Source: Planctomycetota bacterium
GTDB taxonomy: Bacteria > Planctomycetota > UBA1135 > GCA-002686595
Direction of reading: 5' to 3'
Length of the DNA: 64,000 bases
Assembly (NCBI GenBank): GCA_029259595.1
Contig: JAJDEW010000002.1
Coordinates: 43,403 to 107,402, forward strand
Below are positions 35,030 to 43,008 of the stretch, piece after piece; the stretch's first letter is position 1; each line of letters opens with the position of its first letter. The notes beneath the pieces were generated by a model. That model did no database searches. It saw only the letters and a list, made by a program, of their open reading frames with translations, and was not told the origin of the DNA. The translations under genes and the position numbers were made by a program.

Positions 35030-36243
35030 CGAACGCAAAGAAGAGCGTCCTCTTGGCCTACTCCGGTGGACTCGACACCTCCTGGCTCGTCGCCTGGCTG
35101 ACGCGCGAGGAGGGCTACGCGGTCACCACGCTGACGGTCGACTGCGGTGGCTTCGACGCCGCGGAACGCGCGCGCTTCGAGGAACGGGCGCTGCGCTTCG
35201 GTGCGGTCGAGCATCGCCTGGTCGACGCCAAGACCGAGCTGTTCGAGCGCGTCCTGCGCTGGCTCGTGGCCGGCAACGTTCGCCGCGGCGAGACCTATCC
35301 GCTCTGCGTCGCCGCCGAGCGTGGGCTGCAGGCCGAGGTCTTGGCGCGCGTGGCTCGAGAGGGTGGCTACGACGCCGTGGCCCACGGTTGCACGGGGGCC
35401 GGCAACGACCAGGTGCGCTTCGAATCTGCCCTGCACGTCGTGGCGGAGAACGTCGAGGTGCTCGCGCCGGTGCGCGATCGCGCCGTCACGCGCGAGGACG
35501 AGCGCGCCTGGCTGGCAGCGGCCGGGTTGGAAGTGCCCGAGCACGGCGGGCTCTACTCCGTCAACGCCGGACTGTGGGGCCTTTCGATCGGAGGGGGAGA
35601 GATGCACACGAGCGAGGAACCGTTGCCGGAGGAGGCCTGGGTCTGGACGCGCGAGCCCAAAAGCGCCCCGTTGCGCCTCACGGTCGGCTTCGAACGCGGT
35701 GTCCCGGCGCGCCTGAACGGTGCCCAACGCGATCCGGTGGCGCTGATCGAAGAGCTGAACCGGACCGCCGGCAAGCACGGCGTGGGCCGCGGTTACCACC
35801 TGGGCGACACCGTCCTGGGCATCAAGGGGCGCATCGGCTACGAGGCGCCGGCGGCCGAGGTGCTGCTGACGGCCCATCGCGAGCTCGAGAAGCTCGTCCT
35901 GACCGAGGAGCAGCGCTTCTGGAAGGCCCAGCTGGGCGACGTCTACGGGCGCAAGCTGCACCAGGGCCAGATGCACGAACCCTTCCTGCGCGACGTCGAA
36001 GCCCTGTTCGCCTCGTCCCAGGAGCGGGTCTCGGGCGAGGTCAAGCTCGTCGCACAGGGCGGTCATGTGCTGGTCGAGGGCCTGTCTTCGCCCTGGAGTC
36101 TCCTGGCGGCGAGCGATGCGCGCTATGGTGAGCGAGCTGCGTCCGACACCGATCCGCGCGCCGGCAAATGGCTCGCGCGCACGCTCTCGGAGCCCGCGCG
36201 GCTCGCACGCCGCGTCCTCACCGCGAACGGAGTCCGTTCATGA
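35026..36243 (+). CDS. argG: Argininosuccinate synthase
   Basis: Joins citrulline and aspartate using ATP to give argininosuccinate. The 405-residue product has the N-type ATP pyrophosphatase loop AYSGGLDTS (11-19), and later IGYEAPAAEVL and HGCTGAGNDQVRFE typical of ArgG. The length is normal. The open frame continues upstream, but that part overlaps argR in another frame; ATG 35026 forms a 4-base ATGA overlap with the argR stop. The overlap with gene X is again 4 bases. Confidence 0.93.
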   Translation: MTNAKKSVLLAYSGGLDTSWLVAWLTREEGYAVTTLTVDCGGFDAAERARFEERALRFGAVEHRLVDAKTELFERVLRWLVAGNVRRGETYPLCVAAERGLQAEVLARVAREGGYDAVAHGCTGAGNDQVRFESALHVVAENVEVLAPVRDRAVTREDERAWLAAAGLEVPEHGGLYSVNAGLWGLSIGGGEMHTSEEPLPEEAWVWTREPKSAPLRLTVGFERGVPARLNGAQRDPVALIEELNRTAGKHGVGRGYHLGDTVLGIKGRIGYEAPAAEVLLTAHRELEKLVLTEEQRFWKAQLGDVYGRKLHQGQMHEPFLRDVEALFASSQERVSGEVKLVAQGGHVLVEGLSSPWSLLAASDARYGERAASDTDPRAGKWLARTLSEPARLARRVLTANGVRS

Positions 36244-37358
36244 AGCGCGTTCACGTCGACAAGGTCGCTTCGGTCGCCTCCGGGCTCGGACTCGGTCGCC
36301 GCGTCGTGCTCGGCGAGGAGATCCCCGCCGTGGCAGGGACCGTCATCGCCGGACGGATCAAGAACGCGAAGCTGACGTACAACACGCTCGAGAACACGGC
36401 CGGCCGCATGGTCGTCGTACGACCGGGCGACGTCGTGGTCGGTGCGCTCGGACATCGCGACGCACTGCACGGTTACTCGGGTCGCGTGCCTGCCAGCGTG
36501 TGTCGCGGGGACGTGCTGCAGATCCTGAACCTGGGCGGCGTGATCGGTGAAGGGGCGGTGGCGACCCCGGGGCGCGGTGCGCCGTTCGAGCTCGAGGTGC
36601 TCGGTTCGGTCCTGCGCTTTCCGGCCGACGATCGTCGGGGGGGCGTGCCGGCCAACATCGGCGATGTCTCGCTCGCGGTCCAGGAGCCGCCGACCGACTT
36701 CTGGGACGATCTGCCGCGCGTCGTGGCGCTCGTCGGCACCAGCATGAACTCGGGCAAGACGACGGCCGCCTGTGCGCTCGTCTCGTCGCTCAACGAGGCG
36801 GGGTTGTGTGTCGCCGCCGGCAAGCTCACCGGCGTGTCGCTGCGCCGCGACGTGCTCGAGATGGCCGACTGTGGCGCGGACCCGGTTTCGCTCTTCACGG
36901 ATTTCGGCATCGTCACGACGAACGAGGAGAACGCGGCCCCCGCTGCGCGCGCGCTCCTGCACCGGCTCGTGACCGCTTCGCCCACTCCGCCCGACGTCGT
37001 CGTGCTCGAGCTCGGGGACGGCTTGCTCGGCACCTACGGCGTGCGCGCGATCCTGGCGGATCCGCGCCTGTCGGCGGTCCTGCGGGGCGAGCGCGGCCAC
37101 GTCCTGTTGTGTGCCTACGACCCGGTCGGAGCGTGGGGCGCGACCGAGCTCCTGCGCGAGCGCTACGAGCTCGCTCCCGACCTCTTGACGGGACCGGTCA
37201 CCGACAGTGCCACCGGGCGCACCTTCGCGCGCGAGGGGCTCGGCATCCGAGCGTGGAACGCGCTGACGGCCGGCTTCGAGCCGGGTTGGATCGGCGTCGC
37301 GGTCCCCGGCGAGCGGGCCTTCGCCGCCGGTGCCCTGGCCGGAGGCAGCGCGTCGTGA
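36240..37358 (+). CDS. P-loop protein of unknown function in the arginine operon (X)
   Basis: A 372-residue protein locked into the operon by 4-base overlaps on both sides. Residues 1-130 are a beta-rich domain I do not recognise (RPGDVVVGALGHRD, VCRGDVLQILNLGG). Residues 158-345 are a SIMIBI-like P-loop domain: Walker A GTSMNSGKTTA from Gly166, then GKLTGVSLRRD, FTDFGIVTT and a Walker-B-like VVVLELGDGLLG near 253-264. It resembles DUF1611/DgcN-type and dethiobiotin-synthetase-type P-loops in layout only. No enzyme for N-acetylglutamate formation is present in the operon, and X sits where Bacteroidetes-type clusters carry an acetyltransferase gene. A role in making or activating the first intermediate is possible but unproven; a chaperone or regulatory GTPase role is the alternative. 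Confidence 0.85.
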   Translation: MKRVHVDKVASVASGLGLGRRVVLGEEIPAVAGTVIAGRIKNAKLTYNTLENTAGRMVVVRPGDVVVGALGHRDALHGYSGRVPASVCRGDVLQILNLGGVIGEGAVATPGRGAPFELEVLGSVLRFPADDRRGGVPANIGDVSLAVQEPPTDFWDDLPRVVALVGTSMNSGKTTAACALVSSLNEAGLCVAAGKLTGVSLRRDVLEMADCGADPVSLFTDFGIVTTNEENAAPAARALLHRLVTASPTPPDVVVLELGDGLLGTYGVRAILADPRLSAVLRGERGHVLLCAYDPVGAWGATELLRERYELAPDLLTGPVTDSATGRTFAREGLGIRAWNALTAGFEPGWIGVAVPGERAFAAGALAGGSAS

Positions 37359-38470
37359 CGGCCTTGGTCACGAAGACGGAGCGCGCCGCCGCTGTGCCGG
37401 CCGCATTCTGGATCTGGGGCGCGGGCGGCGTGCTCGCGGGCGAGTTCCTGCGCTTGGCCCTGGCGCACCCGGGCTTGAGCCTGGCCGGACTCGTGACGCG
37501 AGCGGGCGGCGAACGCCTCGCGGACCTGCATCCGCACCTTGCCGCCCACGCGGCGTCGACCGTGAACGCGGACGAAGCCGTTCGCGCGCTCGAAGACGCG
37601 CTCGCGGCAGAGGACGCGCGCGCGGTCGTCGTCCTCGCACTGCCTCACGGCCAGGCCGCGTCGACCTGGGCCGACTTACAGGCACGGCTCGGCGCGCGCG
37701 CCGAGCGCGTGCACGTCGTGGACCTCTCCGCCGATCACCGCCTGCGCGATTCCGAAGACTATCCGCGCTGGTATGGCGCCGCGCATCCGAACGCGGCCGA
37801 GCTCGAGCGCTTCGTCTACGGCCTGCCGGAGCTCGCCACGTCCGGAGCGGGCGGCGGACAGGCGGGCGCGCGCATCGCCGCGCCGGGCTGCTTCGCGACG
37901 GCTCTGCAGCTCGCTTGCGTGCCGGCCGCGCGCGCCGAGCTCCTGGCGTTCGAGCGCCCGTGGATCTTTCACGGCGTCACCGGTTCGAGCGGGAGCGGCA
38001 AGCAGCCGACGACGACGACGCACCATCCCTTCCGGGACGGCAACCTGTGGGCTTACGCGCTCGCCGGACACCGTCACGAGGCGGAGCTCTTCCAGGCCCT
38101 GCCCGCACGGCCGCGCGAGGTGCTCTTCGCGCCCCATTCGGGGCCCTTCGTGCGCGGCATCCACCTCACGGCCTATCTGCCGCTGGCGCGCTCGCTGGAG
38201 ACGGACGAGGCCGTGGCGCTCTTCGAGGAGAGCTATGGCGGCCGCCCGTTCGTCGAGGTCCTGACGAAGGGTGCACCGGAGCTGCGACGGGTCGTGGGTT
38301 CGAACACGGTCGCCATGTCCGTGCGCGTGCGCGGCGAGCTCCTGGTCGTCTCGCTCGTCCTCGACAACCTCTTGAAGGGCGGATCGGGCCAGGCGCTGCA
38401 GGCGCTGAATCCGGCGCTCGGCTGGCCCGAGACGACCGGCCTCGATCGCCTGGCATGGGGGCTCGCATGA
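37355..38470 (+). CDS. argC: N-acetyl-gamma-glutamyl-phosphate reductase
   Basis: Reduces N-acetylglutamyl phosphate to the semialdehyde with NADPH, the third step of arginine synthesis. The 371-residue protein has the Rossmann loop GAGGVLAGE (22-30), the catalytic Cys179 in APGCFATA, and HRHEAEL carrying the active-site His. GVTGSSGSGKQP is the usual substrate loop. The start is GTG 37355, which overlaps the stop of gene X as GTGA; the longer open frame upstream is a shadow of X. It is slightly longer than E. coli ArgC, with an acidic/Gly insert near 160-172. Confidence 0.92.
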   Translation: MTALVTKTERAAAVPAAFWIWGAGGVLAGEFLRLALAHPGLSLAGLVTRAGGERLADLHPHLAAHAASTVNADEAVRALEDALAAEDARAVVVLALPHGQAASTWADLQARLGARAERVHVVDLSADHRLRDSEDYPRWYGAAHPNAAELERFVYGLPELATSGAGGGQAGARIAAPGCFATALQLACVPAARAELLAFERPWIFHGVTGSSGSGKQPTTTTHHPFRDGNLWAYALAGHRHEAELFQALPARPREVLFAPHSGPFVRGIHLTAYLPLARSLETDEAVALFEESYGGRPFVEVLTKGAPELRRVVGSNTVAMSVRVRGELLVVSLVLDNLLKGGSGQALQALNPALGWPETTGLDRLAWGLA

Positions 38471-39606
38471 ACGGCCTCTCCGAACTCGACGTCTACGCGC
38501 GTCTGCCGGTTCGCGTGCGATCGGCCTTCGGTGCCGAGCTCGTGCTCGCCGACGGCGCGCGCGTCCTCGACCTCTACGGCGGCCACTGCGTGAACACGCT
38601 CGGGGCGGGGGACGCCGGGATCTTCTCCGAACTCGACCGCCAGTGGGCGGAGCTCTCGTTCGCGACCAATCTCTTCGACCACGACGCACGCGACCGCTTC
38701 CTTGAAGCCTTCGGCGCCAACGCTCCGAACGGCGCGTGGCGCGTGTTCCTCTCGAACAGCGGAGCCGAGGCCAACGAGAACGCGCTGAAGGCCGGATTCG
38801 CGGCCACGGGCCGCGAGCGGGTCGTGGTCTTCGACGGCGCCTTTCACGGTCGTACGCCCGGAACCGCCGCGGCGAGCGATACGAAGAACACCGGCTTCCC
38901 GCGCGCGCCCTTCGACGTCGTGCGTTTGCCCTTCGATGATCCAGAGCGCGCGAGCCAGGCGATCGATGCGACGGTCGCGCTCGTCCTCCTCGAGCCGATC
39001 CAGTCGCTCGCCGGCGTCGTCGCCGCCTCGCCGAGCTTCCTCACGGCTCTGCGCGCCGCGTGCGACACTCACGGGGCACTGCTCGCGTTCGACGAGGTCC
39101 AAACCGGCAACGGTCGCCTCGGGACGCCCTGGGCGTCGCAGGCCTTCGGGGTGACGCCGGACCTCTTCACGACGGCCAAGGGGGCCGCGGGCGGTCTGCC
39201 GATCGGCATCACCGTCGTCGCGGAGCACGTGGCGCTGCGTTTGCCGCGCGGGCTCTTCGGCTCGACCTTCGGCGGCGGGCCGACCGTGCTCGCGGCCGCG
39301 ACCGAAGTCGCGCGTCGCATCGCCGGGCCCGGCTTCCTCGACAACGTGCACGTGACCTCGGCCGCCCTGCGCGCGGCGGCGACGCGCGCTCCCGTGCGAG
39401 TCGTGCGTGGGACGGGGCTGCTCCTCGGGCTCGAGCTCGAGGGCTGGACCGCTTCCGCTGCGCGCGACCGCCTTTTCGCGCGTGGCGTCCTGGCAGGGAC
39501 CAGCAACGATCCCGCCGTCGTGCGACTGACACCGCCTTTGACCCTCACGCCCGCGGACGCTTCGCGGTTGCAGTCCGCCCTGGAAGACTTGGAGACCACC
39601 CCGTGA
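38467..39606 (+). CDS. argD: Acetylornithine aminotransferase
   Basis: PLP-dependent transfer of the amino group from glutamate to N-acetylglutamate semialdehyde, giving N-acetylornithine. The 379-residue class-III aminotransferase has SNSGAEANENALK (PLP phosphate region), AFDEVQTGNGRLG with the cofactor-contact Asp209, and Lys238 in TTAKGAAGGLPIG as the Schiff-base residue. The length is slightly short (about 400 is usual) but no motif is missing. ATG 38467 overlaps the argC stop as ATGA, and the gene end overlaps argB as GTGA. Confidence 0.93.
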   Translation: MNGLSELDVYARLPVRVRSAFGAELVLADGARVLDLYGGHCVNTLGAGDAGIFSELDRQWAELSFATNLFDHDARDRFLEAFGANAPNGAWRVFLSNSGAEANENALKAGFAATGRERVVVFDGAFHGRTPGTAAASDTKNTGFPRAPFDVVRLPFDDPERASQAIDATVALVLLEPIQSLAGVVAASPSFLTALRAACDTHGALLAFDEVQTGNGRLGTPWASQAFGVTPDLFTTAKGAAGGLPIGITVVAEHVALRLPRGLFGSTFGGGPTVLAAATEVARRIAGPGFLDNVHVTSAALRAAATRAPVRVVRGTGLLLGLELEGWTASAARDRLFARGVLAGTSNDPAVVRLTPPLTLTPADASRLQSALEDLETTP

Positions 39607-40532
39607 TCACGTTGGAACGCGCCCGCCCCTTCGTTCGCCGCCACCGCGATGCCCTGTTCGTCGTCAAGGTCGGTGGTGCTTGCCTCTCCCGACCGGACAT
39701 CCTGGCCGGCGTGGCGAGCCAGCTCGCGACGATCGACGCGCTCGGAGCGCGCCTCGTCGTCGTCCACGGCGCCGGTCCGCAAACGGATATCCTGCAGCGC
39801 GAGGCGGGCGAAGAGCCCGTGAAGTTCGGTGGTCGGCGCGTGACGACGCCGGTCGCGCTCGCGGCGCTGCGCCGTGCCGCGCTGGACGTGAACGGCGAGC
39901 TCGCAGCGGCGATCACGGCCGCCGGTGCGCGCGGGCTCGGACTCGCGGCCGGCACCGGCGGCGTGCTTGTCGCCAAGCGTCGGCCCCCGCAGTCGATCGA
40001 CGGCCGTACGGTCGACTTCGGCGCGGTCGGCGACCTCGTCGCGATCGGAGCGGACACGCTGCGCGCGCTTCTCGCCGACGGCATCGTTCCCGTCCTGTCG
40101 CCTCCGGCGGGCGATGGTGCGGGGGGCTTTCTCAACGTCAACGCCGATCTCGCCGCGGCCGCGATCGCGGTCGCGCTGGAGGCGGACAAGCTGGTGATCG
40201 TCACGTCCGTGCCGGGTATCCACACCGATCCCGACGATCCCGCCAGCACGAGCTCGACGCTCACGCTCGACGAACTCGACGCTCACGAACGCGATGGTGT
40301 CCTGGCGGGCGGCATGCTCGTGAAGGCGCGGGCCACGCGCGACGCGCTGCGCGGCGGTGTACCGCGCGTGCACGTCGTCTCCGGCATCGAGCCCGACGCC
40401 CTGACCGAAGAGCTGTACACGACCGAGGGCGCGGGCACACTCGTCACCGCAGGAGTCACGACGGAGCCCGCGACCCTGGTCCCTGGCCGTCAGGCTCGAG
40501 CCTCGGCGGTGGCCGAGGGAGCCGCCTCATGA
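39603..40532 (+). CDS. argB: Acetylglutamate kinase
   Basis: Phosphorylates N-acetylglutamate with ATP. The 309-residue amino-acid-kinase-fold protein has KVGGACL near residue 18, VVHGAGPQTD for substrate binding, FLNVNADLAAAAIA, and GGMLVKARA near the C-terminus with the phosphate-handling Lys. It lacks the long N-terminal helix found in arginine-inhibited kinases, so repression by ArgR rather than feedback may be the main control. It carries no GNAT domain, so it is not the ArgA-ArgB fusion of Xanthomonas. The start is GTG 39603, in a 4-base overlap with argD. Confidence 0.92.
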   Translation: MITLERARPFVRRHRDALFVVKVGGACLSRPDILAGVASQLATIDALGARLVVVHGAGPQTDILQREAGEEPVKFGGRRVTTPVALAALRRAALDVNGELAAAITAAGARGLGLAAGTGGVLVAKRRPPQSIDGRTVDFGAVGDLVAIGADTLRALLADGIVPVLSPPAGDGAGGFLNVNADLAAAAIAVALEADKLVIVTSVPGIHTDPDDPASTSSTLTLDELDAHERDGVLAGGMLVKARATRDALRGGVPRVHVVSGIEPDALTEELYTTEGAGTLVTAGVTTEPATLVPGRQARASAVAEGAAS

Positions 40533-41647
40533 CGGGGCCGGCTTTCGCATTGGGCGCGCTTTCGGACTTCGTCGCGATCCCGAGCCCTTCGGGCGAGGAG
40601 CGCGCCGCAGCCGACTTCGTCGAGTCGCTCGCGCGCTCCTTCGGTCTCGACGTCGAGCGCGTCGGGAACAGTGTGCTGGCCTGCGCGCGGAGTGCGACGA
40701 AGGGTGCTGCCGGCCCCGACCTGCTCTTCGCGAGTCACCTGGACACGGTCCCGGCCGGGGAGGGCTGGGACGCCGATCCGTTCCACGGTTCGTGGCACGA
40801 AGGGCGGCTCGTGGCGCGCGGAGCGAACGACGCCAAGGCCTCCGCCGTCGCGATGCTGTGGGCTGCGGCGCGCTTCAGGGAATCCAAGAAGGCGGGCTCG
40901 GTCTGGGTCGCGATCAACGAGGGTGAAGAGACGACCAACGTCGGCATGGCAGCCGTGCTCGCGGCCTTGGGCACCGAGCCCGACGCGGCCGTGATCGGCG
41001 AACCGACCGGACTCGCAGTCGTCCGCGCCCAGGCCGGCCTGGCCGTGCTGGAGGCGACGTGGGAAGGGCGCTCGTGCCACGCGGCCCACGCCGCGCGACT
41101 CGAGGTCGATAACACGCTGCACCGGGCCGCGTCCGAGTTGGCCGACTTCGGTCCCTGGCGCGAGCTCGAGGACCGCCATCCGCTGCTCGGACCGACGTCG
41201 ATCGTTCCGACGACGCTGCACTGCGGTGAACGCCACAACGTCGTGCCCGACCGCGCCGTCGCGGTCTTCGACGTGCGCCTGACACCGCCGGACGACGCGG
41301 CGCTGGTCATCGAAGAGCTCCGGCGAGCGCTCCCGACCGCGCGCCTCCACTTGCGCTCCGATCGCTTGCGTCCGATCGAGACGGCGGCGGATCACCCGCT
41401 CGTCGCGACGGCCCTCTGGCTATCGGGGAACGAGCATGCCGTGGGGTCGAACACCCTGTCGGACATGGCACTCTTGCAGGGCGTGCCGGCGATCAAGTGC
41501 GGTCCGGGCGAAACCTCGCGCTCGCACACGCCGAACGAATACGTGACCGAGGGCGAAGTCCTCGCCGGCTGCGCCTTCTATGCCGCCTTGATGCCCGCAC
41601 TCGCGGAACGGCTCGCCCCATCGGCGCGCCAGGGAGCACGCACATGA
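40529..41647 (+). CDS. argE: M20-family deacetylase of the arginine operon
   Basis: Removes the acetyl group from N-acetylornithine or N-acetylcitrulline. This 372-residue M20 zinc enzyme has FASHLDTVP (His and Asp metal ligands), GANDAKASAVA, NEGEETTN (catalytic and ligand Glu) and CGPGETSRSHTPNEYV at the C-terminal metal site. The last motif matches the Bacteroidetes and Xanthomonas-type enzymes better than E. coli ArgE; those act in pathways where carbamoylation precedes deacetylation. LysK- or DapE-type activity is a less likely alternative given the operon. ATG 40529 overlaps the argB stop. Confidence 0.87.
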   Translation: MTGPAFALGALSDFVAIPSPSGEERAAADFVESLARSFGLDVERVGNSVLACARSATKGAAGPDLLFASHLDTVPAGEGWDADPFHGSWHEGRLVARGANDAKASAVAMLWAAARFRESKKAGSVWVAINEGEETTNVGMAAVLAALGTEPDAAVIGEPTGLAVVRAQAGLAVLEATWEGRSCHAAHAARLEVDNTLHRAASELADFGPWRELEDRHPLLGPTSIVPTTLHCGERHNVVPDRAVAVFDVRLTPPDDAALVIEELRRALPTARLHLRSDRLRPIETAADHPLVATALWLSGNEHAVGSNTLSDMALLQGVPAIKCGPGETSRSHTPNEYVTEGEVLAGCAFYAALMPALAERLAPSARQGART

Positions 41648-42846
41648 GCACCGATGCGAAGCGACCCGCGCCCGTCTGGGACCGCGGCGATCCGATCGAC
41701 GAGGAAATGATGCGCTTCACGGTCGGCGACGACTGGGCCGCGGATCGCCGACTCGTCGAGGTCGATCTGCTCGGTTCGATCGCCCATGCGAACGGTCTCC
41801 TGCGCGCGGACTTGATCGTTGCCGACGACCATGCGCGCATCGTCGCGGGTCTGCGCGAGCTCGCGGACGAGCACGCGCGCGGTCTGTGGGACCTCGAAGC
41901 GACCGACGAGGACGTGCACTCGGCCGTCGAGCGGCGCCTGACCGACAAGATCGGGGAAGCAGGACTGCGTCTGCACACCGGACGCAGTCGCAACGACCAG
42001 GTCGCCGTGGACCTGCGGCTGTGGCTGCGCACGGCGCTCGCGACGACGGATGCTGCTGCGGCGCGGCTCGTGCAGGCCTGCGACGCGCTGGCCGAGCGCG
42101 CCGGCGACCTGCCGTTGCCGGGCTACACACACTTGCGGCGCGCGATGCCGTCGTCGATCGGTGCCTGGATCGGCGCCCTGCGCGCGGCCTTCGAGGCCGA
42201 CCGCGCCGACCTCGCGCACGTGTCGTCGCGCTTGCGCTTCTCACCGCTCGGGAGCGGCGCGGGCTATGGCGTACCGTTGGCCCTCGATCGCGACGGTGTT
42301 GCGCGCGAGCTGGGATTCGAGGGCGCCGAGGAACCGGTGACCCTGGCGCAGAACGCGCGCGGGCGGGCCGAGCTCGCCTACGTCAGCGCGCTCGAGGGCT
42401 TCGCGCTCGATCTGGGCAAGCTGGCCTTCGACCTGTGGCTCTTTTCCAGCGCCGAGTTCGCCTTCGTCGAGCTGCCGGTCGAGCTCACGACCGGCTCGTC
42501 GCTGATGCCACACAAGCGGAACCCGGATGTGATCGAGCTCCTGCGCGCGCGCACGCGCCAGATCGCGGCCGACCGGGCGAGCCTGCTCGATGTCGTGCGC
42601 GACCTGCCCTCCGGCTACCACCGCGACTTCCAGCTCGGCAAGGCACCGCTCTTTCGAGCCCACGATCACGCCGGCGCCTGCCTGTCGATCACGGCCAAGC
42701 TCTTGGATGGCCTGCGCCTGCGAGCGGACGTCCTCCAGGCGGCGGCGGCGGATCCGGCGCTGGCCGCGACGGCGCGCCTGCTCGAACAGGCCCGCGCGGG
42801 GGAGCCCTTCCGGGCCGCCTACAAGAACGCGAGCCGCAAGAGCTGA
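41644..42846 (+). CDS. argH: Argininosuccinate lyase
   Basis: Last step: splits argininosuccinate into arginine and fumarate. The 400-residue member of the fumarase/aspartase superfamily carries HTGRSRNDQ (111-119), YTHLRRAMP with the acid His, and the signature loop GSSLMPHKRNPD (284-295) with the catalytic Ser. Most ArgH proteins have about 450-460 residues; this one is shorter mainly at the C-terminus, which is small and helical. It closes the operon with an ATGA overlap to argE. No terminator is evident in the 162 bases before the sigma-factor gene. Confidence 0.92.
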   Translation: MSTDAKRPAPVWDRGDPIDEEMMRFTVGDDWAADRRLVEVDLLGSIAHANGLLRADLIVADDHARIVAGLRELADEHARGLWDLEATDEDVHSAVERRLTDKIGEAGLRLHTGRSRNDQVAVDLRLWLRTALATTDAAAARLVQACDALAERAGDLPLPGYTHLRRAMPSSIGAWIGALRAAFEADRADLAHVSSRLRFSPLGSGAGYGVPLALDRDGVARELGFEGAEEPVTLAQNARGRAELAYVSALEGFALDLGKLAFDLWLFSSAEFAFVELPVELTTGSSLMPHKRNPDVIELLRARTRQIAADRASLLDVVRDLPSGYHRDFQLGKAPLFRAHDHAGACLSITAKLLDGLRLRADVLQAAAADPALAATARLLEQARAGEPFRAAYKNASRKS

Positions 42847-43008
42847 CCCCCGGCGCGGAGCCCGAGCCCGGTGAGGGAGGTGGTTTCGACCCGGTTTGGC
42901 AATTCCGGGCCCCGGGGCGCGCATGGCGGGCGGAAGGCAGCCCCACCGAAGCGAGGCGGTTTTGGCGAACCCGTTCGAGCTCCCGCGGCATGTCCTTCTC
43001 CGATCGCC

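Noticed and set aside
42847..43008. Terminator after argH
   Set aside because: GC-rich inverted stretches are present (near CCGGGCCCCGG), but no stem followed by a T run.
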